The notes: generated from the sequence alone by a model not told the origin. A DNA stretch of 64,000 bases from AP-15 sp963785565 (GCA_963785565.1 CAWAVV010000013.1:124001-188000); one strand, 5' to 3'; numbered from the stretch's first letter, positions 14,923 to 23,540 are shown. A program made the numbers and translations.

Positions 14923-15303
14923 GTGGTGAAATTGACTTGGCTATGGACTGCCGGCGCCGTGACGCTGGGCGTTGCCGGGTGCGTCAGCCCGCAACAGCAG
15001 GTGGCGCAAAAGGAAGATCTGCTGGCGGCGGCCGGGTTTCAGGTCAGGCCGGCGGATTCGCCGCATCGCATCGAGGCGATAAGGAGGCTGCCGCCTAATA
15101 AATTTATCACCAAAGTGGTGAACGGCAATCCGGTCTATCTGTATGCCGACCCGCTCGACTGCAATTGCGTCTATTTCGGCACCCAGCAGAACTGGGACGC
15201 CTACAAGCAGGAAATGTTTGCCAAGCAACTCGCCGACGAGGCCCAGATGACCGCGATCATGACCCAGGGGGATTGGGACGGGGACCCCTGGGGCTGGCCG
15301 TGA
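14923..15303 (+). CDS. small putative lipoprotein
   Basis: A 126-residue protein whose N-terminus (MVKLTWLWTAGAVTLGVAGC) is a lipoprotein signal with the lipobox VAGC, giving a predicted lipidated Cys at residue 20. The mature part contains an ADSPHRIEAIRRLPPNKFI segment, a DCNCVYFG motif and an acidic/Trp-rich end (DWDGDPWGWP). This resembles small uncharacterised proteobacterial lipoproteins; I know no assigned function. The GTG start is preceded by GGGAGG at 14911-14916. Its position behind the secretion and FecR genes is suggestive only. Confidence 0.75.
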   Translation: MVKLTWLWTAGAVTLGVAGCVSPQQQVAQKEDLLAAAGFQVRPADSPHRIEAIRRLPPNKFITKVVNGNPVYLYADPLDCNCVYFGTQQNWDAYKQEMFAKQLADEAQMTAIMTQGDWDGDPWGWP

Positions 15304-15478
15304 CGGATGCTGCGCAAGCTCGCGCGACAGAGAACCGCGCGCACTCGCTCGCCCGCGACCGGCGGCGCAACTCTCTCATGCCGACGCGATATGTCGGCGA
15401 TCAAAAGACGGCATTTGGGACATTCGGCGTCTCCGGCGTAGTGTCGGTCGCGGCATTTTAGCGTGAGGAAGCTGTACG

Positions 15479-16538
15479 ATGCGGTTCGGCCTGTTCGGCA
15501 GTGCGGCGGCGCGGCGCGCCAAGGGACCTGAAGAGGCCGAATTCGACAGCGCAGAGGGTTATCGCGACTTCATCGAGTACAATATCGAAGCCGAGGCGCT
15601 CGGCTTTCACAGCACCTTTGTCGTCGAGCACCACTTCACCGGGTATGGCCAGGTCTCGGCGACGATCAATTTGTTGACCTGGCTCGGCGCCCGCACGCGG
15701 CGCCTGCGACTCGGCACGGCGGTCATGGTCTTGCCGTGGCATAACCCGGTGCTGCTGGCCGAGCAGGCGGCGACCCTCGATCTGTTGTCCGGCGGAAGGC
15801 TCGATTTCGGCATCGGCAAGGGCTATCGCTACAACGAGTTCGCCGGGTTCTGCATAGCGATGGACGAGGCCGACGAGCGCTTCGACGAGGCGCTTGACGT
15901 GATCATCAGGGCATGGACCGCCGACGAGCCGTTCTCGCACCGGGGTAAGCATTGGCAATTCGACAACATCGTTGTCGAGCCGCCGACCGCGCAAAAGCCG
16001 CATCCGCCGATCTGGATGGGCGCCGGCAGCGAGCGTTCGATCCGCCGCGTCGCCGCTCAGGGCTACAATCTTCTCCTCGGGCAATACGCCTCGCCAAAGG
16101 ATGTCGCGGCCAGCATCGCGATCTACACATCCGAGACCGAGGCGCAAGGCCGCCCATTCGACCCGATGCAGGTCGCGGTAACCCGCGCCTTTTTTGTCTG
16201 CGACACGAGGGCGGAGCGGGCCGCCGCGATGGAGCGGCGGCTCGCCAACCGGCTGCGCCAATTGAAGCTCGCAACCACACCCGACGGCACCGTTCATGGC
16301 GGCCCCGACCGCGCCACCGGCGATCCGCAGGCGGTCAACGAAATCAAGTGCAATGTACGGCAACCCCGACCACATCGCCGAACGGCTCGAAGAATTGCGC
16401 ACCGCCGGTGTCGGTTATGTGCTGATCAACGGCGGCGGCTCGGGCGGCGGAGCGCGCGGTCGCGCCAGCCTGCGCCGCTTCGCCCGCGAGGTCATGCCAC
16501 ACTTCGTCGAGACGCCGGTCAAGCGCGCCGCCCTGTAG
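15479..16538 (+). CDS. luciferase-like flavin-dependent monooxygenase (frameshifted)
   Basis: An LLM-family F420/FMN-dependent oxidoreductase of about 353 residues. Visible family features are FVVEHHF near the N-terminus, the LRLGTAVMVLPWHNPVLLAEQAA strand-helix, LLSGGRLDFGIGKGY and PPIWMGAGSE. The frame breaks at the AAA run at 16341-16343: removing one A restores AVNESSAMYGNPDHIAE and carries the frame to the TAG at 16536-16538, ending in the expected VGYVLINGGG region. The substrate is unknown. GAGG at 15465-15468 supports the start. The gene appears to be monocistronic. Confidence 0.85.
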
Positions 16539-16695
16539 CTCATGTCCGAGAGCGTTTGACCTGCGAGCGGATGGATTCTTGACCCTCGGCCTCCCGTTGT
16601 CGCGCTGCAGCAGAATTTAACTTTAAGTTTAGCCTATCTCCCCAATTTGATTGCCGTCCGGCTGCCCGACGCCGGAGATCTCGGCAGACGGGAAG

Positions 16696-17937
16696 ATGCG
16701 GCAATACCTTCAATATGCCTTGGACGCTGTGAAATATGCGCGCTGGATTACGCGCGAACGCCTGATGCAATGGGGGACATTCTGGGCATTACTGGCGCTC
16801 GTCCTGCTTGCCCACAACGCGATCGCGTTTCCCCCAAGCGGTGTCAGCAGAGGTGGAGATTTCATCAATTATTGGTCGGGCGCCCTTTTGGCCGCCGATG
16901 GGCGGGCGGGTTTGGCCTACGATCCCGAGCGTTATCTGGCGTTTCAGCAGTCGCTGGTCGGGCCGGGATTCGGATGGAGGATCTACTCCTATCCGCCGGT
17001 TATGATGCTGCTGTGCTGGCCGCTCGCTTTCCTGTCGCTGATTCGCGCTTTGCTGGCGTGGAGCTTATTTGGAATAGGCCTCTGCGCTTGGTCCCTGTCG
17101 CGGCTGGTCGGGTGGAAAATTGCGGTCGTGGCGACGATCGGCGCGCCCGCCGCCTTCTTTAACCTTGTCGACGGCCAGAACGGGTACTATAGCGCCGCGC
17201 TGTTGGTTTGGGGGCTCACCCTCGCCGATCGACGTCCCGTGTTGGCCGGCTTGCTCTTGGGGATGCTGTGCTCTAAGCCGCAAATAGGCGTCCTGTTGCC
17301 GGTCGCGATGGTCGCCGGCAGACAGTGGCGGGCACTGGCGGCGGCGGCGGCGGGGGTAATCTTAATGGCGGCGGCGAGCGTGATCTTGCTCGGACCTGGC
17401 GCCTGGCTCGGTTTTTTCGACCAAATGATTCTAGAGCGCAGGCTCCTGGAATTCGATGGCTCGACCTGGGCTGGGATGCCGACGGTGTTCGTGCTGATGC
17501 GCATGGCTGGTGCGGACCTGACAGCGGCATACCTGATGCAGGGAGTTTCCGCCGTTTCTGCAGCCGTGGCGGTTACCGCCTTGTGGCACGGTCGATGCCC
17601 GTTCGGCGTCAAATCGGCGGGGTTGGCGGTCGGCATTTTTCTAGTAACCCCACATGCTTACTATTATGACATGATCATTTTGGTCTTCGCCGCGGCGTGG
17701 CTCGCCACTGAAGCGGTAAAGACGAGTTTTCTGCCATGGGAAAAAATCGCCATTTTAATCTTATTGATTCTGCCAGCTCTTTCACTTCTGCCCGCGCTGG
17801 CCGGTTTTCAAGTCGGGCCGATCCTCCTGTGGCTGACGATGGCGGTGATCCTCCGTCGCGGCCTAGCCTGCCCGAGCCCGAGCTTAGTCCGGACTACTTC
17901 GTTCCTACTTCACCACGGCAACCAAACTCCGGTCTAG
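16696..17937 (+). CDS. GT87-family membrane glycosyltransferase (DUF2029)
   Basis: A polytopic membrane protein of about 413 residues with roughly ten hydrophobic helices. The loop after the first helix carries GGDFINYWSGA, the acidic DFxxYW-type motif of GT87 mannosyl/arabinosyl-type transferases that use polyprenyl-phosphate sugars. A second family feature is the FNLVDGQNGYY region. I use the ATG at 16696; an upstream TTG at 16651 is possible. It converges with and overlaps by 4 bp the minus-strand MocA fusion gene. There are no other glycan genes nearby, so its acceptor is unknown. Confidence 0.8.
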   Translation: MRQYLQYALDAVKYARWITRERLMQWGTFWALLALVLLAHNAIAFPPSGVSRGGDFINYWSGALLAADGRAGLAYDPERYLAFQQSLVGPGFGWRIYSYPPVMMLLCWPLAFLSLIRALLAWSLFGIGLCAWSLSRLVGWKIAVVATIGAPAAFFNLVDGQNGYYSAALLVWGLTLADRRPVLAGLLLGMLCSKPQIGVLLPVAMVAGRQWRALAAAAAGVILMAAASVILLGPGAWLGFFDQMILERRLLEFDGSTWAGMPTVFVLMRMAGADLTAAYLMQGVSAVSAAVAVTALWHGRCPFGVKSAGLAVGIFLVTPHAYYYDMIILVFAAAWLATEAVKTSFLPWEKIAILILLILPALSLLPALAGFQVGPILLWLTMAVILRRGLACPSPSLVRTTSFLLHHGNQTPV

Positions 17938-19574
17938 CCGTGAACTGCTCTTTGCTTGAACGCGGCAAGCGCTTCGGGGGTATCTATATCGACGAGGATC
18001 GCGTCGTCGTCCATTTCGACTTCGGCAACTAGTTCGGCGTGCTCGCCGATCAGATGCCTGGCCCCGACATCGCCGGCGATCTGGGTCATTTCGGGAAAGA
18101 AATGCTTTGCCCACAGCACCGGATTGCCGCGTTTGCCGCGCCGGGTCGGCACGATGATCGCGCGCCCTTCGAGCGGGTTGAACGCCGCGAGCAGGCGATC
18201 GATATGCCGCCCGGTTACGAGCGGCATGTCTCCGAGGCAGACCAGCGCGCCGTCGAGATCAGGAGGCAACGCCGCTATCCCGCGCCTCAGCGAGGTCGAT
18301 AGCCCGTCGGCGAAGTCGGGGTTGCGAACCCGTTCGACCGGCAGCTTGCCGAGCGCCTGGTCGACCTCGTCGGCCTTGTTGCCCAAAACGGCGATGATCG
18401 GGCGCGCTCGTGATGCAAGAAGCCGCTGCGCCACCCGCGCCACCATCGGCACGCCCTCGATCTCGGCGAGCAACTTGTTCGGGCCGCCCATTCGCCGCGA
18501 TTGACCGGCGGCGAGCAGCACGGCGCCGATGCGCGGTCCCCGCGGCTTTTCTTGCGGCGTCGGCGGCTTCGCTTCGGCGCGCGGCAGCGGGCGCGACGGA
18601 ATCTCGGCCAAGAGGCCGCCGCTGCCCATGCGCATGATCTCGGCCGCGCCGACCGGCAGCCCGGCGACCAATCGTTCGAGTACCCAGTCAAAGCCGTTGA
18701 CTTTCGGCGACCGGGCGCAGCCGGGAAGCCCCAGCACAACGCGCTCGCCGACATGACCGAGCAGCAGGAGATTGCCGGGATCGACCGGCATGCCGAAATG
18801 ATCGATCCTGCCGCCGGCAGCGACAATCGCCGACGGGATCACATCGCGCCGGTCGAGGATCGCCGAGGCGCCGTGGATCAACAAGATTTCGATGCCGTGG
18901 CCGAATGCGTCGCGAATCCTTGCGCCAAGCTCGCCAATCGCATGGCCGCAGCGCTCCTCAAAGACGAGCTTGCAGCCGAGCGCCCCGAGCCTGCCCTCGG
19001 TTACCGCGCGGGTCTTGTCGAGGATGCTTTCTTTCAGCCCGGGCAGGCGAGTCTGGATCAGCCCGACCGAGCGAGGCAGGAAAGGTGCGACGCGCAGCAG
19101 CGGACCGCCCGCCGTCGCGGCCTCAACGCAGCGCTGGACCGCCGCCGCCGACGCGGCGAATGGGATGATCTTGACCGTGGCGACCATCTGCCGCGGCTCG
19201 ACGACCGTGAACGGCGACAACGTGCCGAGCGTGATCGCCTCATCGACGAGGTTGAGCCGGTCGACTCGCTCGGGCGCGAAAACCAGGACCCCGCGCGCCT
19301 TGGCAAAAAGGTTGGCGCGGCCGGTGAATGGCGTCGCCATCTCGATTTCGGTTCCCGCTGCCGCCGCGGCGACCCGCCGTGCCGCTTCGTCTTCGCCGAT
19401 ATCGTCGGGTTCGAGCCGGGCAACGACAATCTGCGACAAGCCGGCGGCGGCGATCAGCTCGAGGTCGCCCGCCGACAGAACGCGCGCTTTTTTGAGCGCG
19501 ATCGACCCAAGCTTCAGGCTGTGTGCGAGGATCGCGCCTTCCGCCTCGGCGACCGGGACCTCTCCGAACCTCAT
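17934..19574 (-). CDS. MoeA-like molybdopterin-binding domain fused to MocA-type cytidylyltransferase
   Basis: A 546-residue two-domain protein. Residues 1 to about 320 match a molybdopterin-binding domain (IHGASAILDRRDVIPSAIVA with a downstream PVDPGNLLLLG, as in MoeA/MogA-like folds). After a Pro-rich linker, residues 349-546 are an NTP-transferase domain with the nucleotide loop LLAAGQSRRMGGPNK, LVCLGDMPLV and RGKRGNPVLW. The likely reaction is transfer of CMP from CTP to Mo-molybdopterin, giving the cytosine dinucleotide cofactor used by xanthine-dehydrogenase-family enzymes. It is the last gene of the minus-strand Mo operon, and its ATG overlaps the upstream XdhC-C stop (ATGA). Confidence 0.88.
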   Translation of the reverse strand: MRFGEVPVAEAEGAILAHSLKLGSIALKKARVLSAGDLELIAAAGLSQIVVARLEPDDIGEDEAARRVAAAAAGTEIEMATPFTGRANLFAKARGVLVFAPERVDRLNLVDEAITLGTLSPFTVVEPRQMVATVKIIPFAASAAAVQRCVEAATAGGPLLRVAPFLPRSVGLIQTRLPGLKESILDKTRAVTEGRLGALGCKLVFEERCGHAIGELGARIRDAFGHGIEILLIHGASAILDRRDVIPSAIVAAGGRIDHFGMPVDPGNLLLLGHVGERVVLGLPGCARSPKVNGFDWVLERLVAGLPVGAAEIMRMGSGGLLAEIPSRPLPRAEAKPPTPQEKPRGPRIGAVLLAAGQSRRMGGPNKLLAEIEGVPMVARVAQRLLASRARPIIAVLGNKADEVDQALGKLPVERVRNPDFADGLSTSLRRGIAALPPDLDGALVCLGDMPLVTGRHIDRLLAAFNPLEGRAIIVPTRRGKRGNPVLWAKHFFPEMTQIAGDVGARHLIGEHAELVAEVEMDDDAILVDIDTPEALAAFKQRAVHG

Positions 19575-20281
19575 GCCGCCTCAGCTTCCTTGCCGCGGCG
19601 GAGCATCTGGGTCATCTGGGCGACGATCGAGATCGCGACCTCGGCCGGCGATATCGCCCCGATCGCCAGCCCGACCGGCCCATGGATACGCGCAAGGTCA
19701 TGTTCGCTGAACCCGAGCTCTTTAAGCCGCGCGCACCGCCCTGCGTGGTTACGCCGCGAGCCCAGCGCGCCGATGTAAAAGCATTCCGATCGCAACGCGG
19801 CAGCCAGCGCCGGGTCGTCGAGCTTTGGGTCGTGGGTCAAGGCCACGACCGCTGAACCACGGTCCGGCTTCAGCCGGTCAAGGGCTTCGTCGGGCCACTC
19901 CGAGGTCATCTCTATTCCGGGAAAGCGCGCCTCGGTGCCGAACGATTCACGCGGGTCGATGACCGTCACGGCATAATCGGTCATCGCCAAAATCTTCGCC
20001 AAGGGCTGGGCGATATGCACTGCGCCGACGATGAAGCAGCGATGCGGCGGCGTGAGCACCTCGACAAACACGGGACCGGCCGCCGTCTCGATGGTACGGT
20101 TGCGGCCGGTGCGCCAAGCCTCACGCACTCTGTCGAGCACCCCGTCGTCGAGCGCCAGATCGCCCTCGACATGTTCGCCGTCGAGCAGCAATTGCCGTCC
20201 CGTAGCAAGGTTGGTTGCGAGAGCGACAGAGCGGTGCTCTCGCTCCGCCGCCACGACGCGATCGAGAATGCGTCCTTTCAT
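19571..20281 (-). CDS. XdhC C-terminal Rossmann-domain protein
   Basis: A 236-residue protein matching the C-terminal half of XdhC. Conserved parts are FIVGAVHIAQPLAKILA, VTVIDPRESFGTE, ALTHDPKLDDPAL and YIGALGSRRNHAGR, ending with IHGPVGLAIGAISPAEVA. XdhC proteins bind molybdenum cofactor, protect its sulfurated form and deliver it to the apo-hydroxylase. Here the protein is a separate polypeptide from the N-terminal CoxI-like part; the two genes overlap by 4 bp (ATGA), implying translational coupling and probably a heteromeric XdhC. Confidence 0.88.
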   Translation of the reverse strand: MKGRILDRVVAAEREHRSVALATNLATGRQLLLDGEHVEGDLALDDGVLDRVREAWRTGRNRTIETAAGPVFVEVLTPPHRCFIVGAVHIAQPLAKILAMTDYAVTVIDPRESFGTEARFPGIEMTSEWPDEALDRLKPDRGSAVVALTHDPKLDDPALAAALRSECFYIGALGSRRNHAGRCARLKELGFSEHDLARIHGPVGLAIGAISPAEVAISIVAQMTQMLRRGKEAEAA

Positions 20282-20598
20282 TCGACGCGCTCGACAAATA
20301 TCTGGATCTTGCCGCCGCAGGCGAGGCCGACTTCCCAGGCCTGGTCGTTGGTGACACCAAAATCGAGGAGCCGCGGCTTGCCGTCTCGGATCACTTCGAG
20401 CGCCTCGTTGATGACCGCACCCTCGACGCAGCCGCCTGAGACCGAGCCGACCATCGCGCCTTTTTCGTCGACCGCGAGCTTGGCGCCGACGGGCCGCGGC
20501 GATGAACCCCATGTGGTGACGACGGTCGCCAATGCCACGCCCGACCCCGCCTCGCGCCACCGGGCCGCTTGTTCGAGGATTTCCGCTGTGTCGCTCAT
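20278..20598 (-). CDS. XdhC/CoxI N-terminal domain protein
   Basis: A 106-residue stand-alone XdhC_CoxI domain: VALATVVTTWGSSPRPVGAK, then MVGSVSGGCVEGAV (the conserved GGCVE) and FGVTNDQAWEVGLACGG. With the downstream gene it reconstitutes a full XdhC, a Mo-cofactor insertion chaperone. The start lies inside a 40-bp direct repeat whose second copy is at 21259-21298. An AGAGAGGG purine tract just upstream acts as ribosome binding site and also encodes part of a duplicated CoxE tail. Confidence 0.88.
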   Translation of the reverse strand: MSDTAEILEQAARWREAGSGVALATVVTTWGSSPRPVGAKLAVDEKGAMVGSVSGGCVEGAVINEALEVIRDGKPRLLDFGVTNDQAWEVGLACGGKIQIFVERVE

Positions 20599-20612
20599 GC
20601 CGCCCTCTCTTC
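20573..20612. repeat. 40-bp direct repeat, copy A (coxE end / xdhC start)
   Basis: Identical to 21259-21298 except for one base. Read on the minus strand it contains the last codons of coxE with its stop and the first eight codons of xdhC (MSDTAEIL). The pair bounds a low-GC insert of 646 bp. Confidence 0.9.
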
Positions 20613-20621
20613 GTTAAAGGC

Positions 20622-21284
20622 CTATTCCCGCGCTCGTTCCAGACAAGCAAAATTTCGATAATGTTTTGAGATATCGAGCACAGTCACCTCATCGAGCTGT
20701 TTGAACTTTCGTCCCTGTCGCCGGACGTACCAGCGATTTTCGCCGCAAAGTCCTTTCGATATGTAGACCTTATATCTGTCCTCTCCGCTCCTCACGGACT
20801 GGGGGGTATTGCTCCCCGATATCCTTATAGCGCGTCTCATGGCAGCTACAAATTCGGTAATTGGGAAAATAAAAATATCTCCTTGGTAGCGATCATCTCT
20901 CGATAAGACATAAGCTAAGTACAGCCCTTTACGATCTTCTAGGTCTTCGAGCTCCCTAGACGTGAAGAAGCGGCATGATGAGGTGCAAAAGAGTTCATGC
21001 TCCCATTTGGACATTATTTCGTAGAGTTTTCCAAATTTAATTTAAATCTCTCAGTATTCGACCAAGTTCTTGCGGTTGCGTCTGAGAACAAGATCAACTT
21101 TATCGACGTCGAGAAAGCGGCTGTAAGGATGCCACCCATTCTGAAAGAACTCGAACTTGGCCAGCGTTTCACCTAATATCTCATAGTGTCCTGCTTTTTG
21201 TTTCTTCTCCTTCTCACTAAGAACATCGTTATGCAACGCGAGCTTAGAGGCGGCTTCGTCGAGGATTTCCGCTGTGTCGCTCAT
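20622..21284 (-). pseudogene. nuclease-like gene with two in-frame stop codons, on an AT-rich insert
   Basis: From the ATG at 21284 to the stop at 20622 one reading frame of about 220 codons is interrupted only by TGA (21051-21053) and TAA (21042-21044). Both are one C-to-T change from CGA and CAA. Repaired, the centre reads VEYREIQIKFGKLYEI, with FLDVDKVDLVLRR about 20 residues upstream. This D...ExQxK layout is reminiscent of PD-(D/E)XK nucleases, but I cannot name a family with certainty. The rest contains GDIFIFPITEF and RWYVRRQG. The region is about 40% GC against about 66% around it. The first residues (MSDTAEIL) are shared with XdhC because the start lies in the duplicated junction. 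The ATG overlaps the coxE stop. Confidence 0.7.
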
Positions 21285-21298
21285 GCCGCTCTCTCTTC
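21259..21298. repeat. 40-bp direct repeat, copy B (coxE end)
   Basis: Second copy of the repeat at 20573-20612, with one mismatch. It holds the genuine coxE C-terminus and the start codon of the interrupted nuclease-like gene. The arrangement regenerates both flanking operon genes around the insert. Confidence 0.9.
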
Positions 21299-22465
21299 AT
21301 TGTGCTGCCATGCTGCCGCTGCGGTGCCACGGCGCGCGATCGGGGCGCTCAGCACCGCGATCAGGGTTTCGAGGCTTTCGAGATTGTGCACCGGCCGGAA
21401 CTCGTCGACATAGGGCATCATCGCCTTCATCCCCAGAGATTTTGGCTCGAACCCCTCGTAGCGCAACAGCGGGTTCAGCCAAATCAGCCTTCGGCACGAG
21501 CGATGCAGCCGATCCATCTCGTGAGCGAGCCCGGTGCCGGCATCGCGATCGAGCCCGTCGGTGATCAACAGGACGATGGCTCCCTGGCCCAACAGGCGCC
21601 GTGACCATAGCCGGTTGAACTCGGCGATCGAGTGGCCGATGCGGGTCCCGCCCGACCAGTCGGCGACCGCCTCGCCGACCCGCTCCAACGCCAGGTCCAC
21701 GTCGCGGTGGCGCAGATAGCGCGTGATGTTGGTCAGCCGCGTGCCAAAGACAAACGTGTAGACGCGGTCGCGGTCGTTGGTGACGGTGTGCATAAAATGC
21801 AGAAAGACGCGGCTGTAGCGGCTCATCGAACCGGAGATGTCGCATAGCACGACGAGCGGCGGCGGGCGCCGGCGCGGGCTCTTGCGCTTCAACTCGATCA
21901 GCCCGCCCGAGCGCAGCGCCGCGCGCATTGTCGCTCGCAGATCGGCGCGGGCGCCGTGCCGGTCGGGGGCGAAGCGGCGGGTGGGCATGTCCTGCACCGG
22001 CAGGCGCAACCGCGCGATCGCGGCCTTGGCGCGCGCCAGCTCCTCCAAGGACATTTTCTCGAAATCCATGCTGCGCAGTTGCTCGCGGTCGGAAAAGGTC
22101 ATGACCGCGTCGATCTCGGTTTCGACCTCCTCGGGTTCGCCCTGCGGCTCGTCGCGGTTCGGGTGGAGCGCTTCGGCGAGACGCCGCGCCATCTCCGCGC
22201 CGCGATCCTCTTCGGTCTCGACCCGAATTTCAGGCAGCACCAGCCCCATCATCTTTTTCAGCAGATCGGGGTTGCGCCAGAAAATGTGAAAGGCCTGGTC
22301 GAAAATCAGCCGCTGGTCGGGCCGGTTGACGAAGACCGCATGCAATGTCCAATAGAAGTCGCGCCGGTCGGTGATGCCGACCGTCCTGACCGCCTCGACT
22401 GCGTCGATGACCTTGCCGGGGCCGACCGGCAGACCGGCCGCGCGCAAGGTGCGCGCAAAATGCAT
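21281..22465 (-). CDS. CoxE-like VWA-domain protein of Mo hydroxylase maturation
   Basis: A 394-residue VWA_CoxE protein. The N-terminal half is helical (LRAAGLPVGPGKVIDAVEAV). The C-terminal half is a von Willebrand A fold with the metal-ion-dependent adhesion site DISGSMSRYS and the strand AIVLLITDGLDRD. CoxE works with the MoxR-type ATPase CoxD to mature the active site of CO-dehydrogenase-like Mo enzymes. No clear ribosome binding site precedes the ATG at 22465, so the start could differ. A REP-like palindrome separates it from moxR, and its stop overlaps the pseudogene start (ATGA). Confidence 0.88.
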   Translation of the reverse strand: MHFARTLRAAGLPVGPGKVIDAVEAVRTVGITDRRDFYWTLHAVFVNRPDQRLIFDQAFHIFWRNPDLLKKMMGLVLPEIRVETEEDRGAEMARRLAEALHPNRDEPQGEPEEVETEIDAVMTFSDREQLRSMDFEKMSLEELARAKAAIARLRLPVQDMPTRRFAPDRHGARADLRATMRAALRSGGLIELKRKSPRRRPPPLVVLCDISGSMSRYSRVFLHFMHTVTNDRDRVYTFVFGTRLTNITRYLRHRDVDLALERVGEAVADWSGGTRIGHSIAEFNRLWSRRLLGQGAIVLLITDGLDRDAGTGLAHEMDRLHRSCRRLIWLNPLLRYEGFEPKSLGMKAMMPYVDEFRPVHNLESLETLIAVLSAPIARRGTAAAAWQHNEERAA

Positions 22466-22529
22466 CAGATTGGCGAGCAGCGACCCGCCGGCGTTGCGGG
22501 CATTGGGGGTACAGTCTCGACGGTTGCTT

Positions 22530-22603
22530 GCCCCTCACCCTCCCGCTGCGCGGGTCCTTCCCATCTCACCCGCGCGCGGGGAGAGGCGTTGGCGGTGAGG
22601 GGC
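22530..22603. repeat. REP-like palindromic element between moxR and coxE
   Basis: Outer arms GCCCCTCACC (22530-22539) and GGTGAGGGGC (22594-22603) are exact inverted repeats, with smaller CCCGC/GCGGG hairpins inside. The element covers the last codons of the MoxR gene, giving it the low-complexity tail GPSPPTPLPARG. The tail is probably not native and the palindrome may also fold in the operon mRNA. Confidence 0.75.
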
Positions 22604-23540
22604 CTTCCTGCGCAGGATCATGCGGCGCGGCCTCGGCCTTGATCTGGTCCAGGAGCCGAGCGGCTTCGCTTCCTTGAATGCGTGCGATGTCGTCCTGGTA
22701 TTTGAGCAAAACGCCCAATGTGTCGTTGATCGCGTGCGGGGATAGCTCGAGGACGTCCAACTGCATCAGCGCCTCGGTCCAGTCGATTGTCTCGGCGATG
22801 CCGGGAAGCTTGAACAGGTCCATCGTGCGCAGTTTTTGGACGAAGGCGACGACTTGATGCGACAGATGTTCGCTGGCGCCTGGCGCCTTGCGCTTCAGGA
22901 TCTCCAGTTCACGCGCCGCGGTCGGGTAGTCGACCCAGTAATAAAAGCAGCGCCGCTTTAGCGCGTCGTGGATCTCGCGCGTTCGGTTTGAGGTGATGAT
23001 CACGATCGGCGGGTTGGCCGCGTGGATCGTGCCGATCTCCGGGATCGTCACCTGGAAGTCGGAGAGCAGCTCGAGGAGATAGGCCTCGAACGGCTCGTCG
23101 GTGCGGTCGAGCTCGTCGATCAACAATACCGGCGCGCCCGCGAGGTCGGGCTCCAACGCCTGCAACAGCGGGCGTTTGATCAGAAACCGGTCGGAGAAGA
23201 TCGTGCTCTCGATTTCCGAGCGGTCCTCCTCGGCCGCCTCGGCCAGTCGGATCTCGATCATCTGGCGCGCGTAGTCCCATTCGTAGACCGCCGAGGCGAC
23301 GTCGAGACCCTCGTAGCATTGCAAGCGGATCAACCGGCGCGTCAGCGCGCTCGCCAGCACCTTGGCGATCTCGGTCTTGCCGACCCCGGCCTCGCCTTCG
23401 AGAAACAGCGGCCGCTTCAGATGCAACGCGAGATGCACCGCCGTCGCTAGACTGCGGTCGGCGATGTAATCGGCGCTGCCCAGCATGGCAAGCGTTTCGT
23501 CGACCGAGGCGGGTAGTTTGGCGGCAGCGGCAACGTCCAT
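22566..23540 (-). CDS. MoxR/CoxD-type AAA+ ATPase
   Basis: A 324-residue MoxR-family AAA+ protein with Walker A LEGEAGVGKTE, Walker B VLLIDELDRTDE, sensor 1 PIVIITSNRTREI and the ALKRRCFYYWVDYP arginine-finger region. With CoxE it forms a chaperone pair that inserts or rearranges the metal/sulfur centre of molybdenum hydroxylases. ATG at 23540 is preferred over a TTG 6 bp upstream. The C-terminal dozen residues come from a REP-like element. Confidence 0.9.
   Translation of the reverse strand: MDVAAAAKLPASVDETLAMLGSADYIADRSLATAVHLALHLKRPLFLEGEAGVGKTEIAKVLASALTRRLIRLQCYEGLDVASAVYEWDYARQMIEIRLAEAAEEDRSEIESTIFSDRFLIKRPLLQALEPDLAGAPVLLIDELDRTDEPFEAYLLELLSDFQVTIPEIGTIHAANPPIVIITSNRTREIHDALKRRCFYYWVDYPTAARELEILKRKAPGASEHLSHQVVAFVQKLRTMDLFKLPGIAETIDWTEALMQLDVLELSPHAINDTLGVLLKYQDDIARIQGSEAARLLDQIKAEAAPHDPAQEGPSPPTPLPARG

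Noticed and set aside
20622..21284. Two separate small genes (77 and 130 residues)
   Set aside because: They lie in the same frame 36 bases apart, and the intervening codons read as a continuous conserved-looking segment apart from two stops, so one disrupted gene is the better reading.
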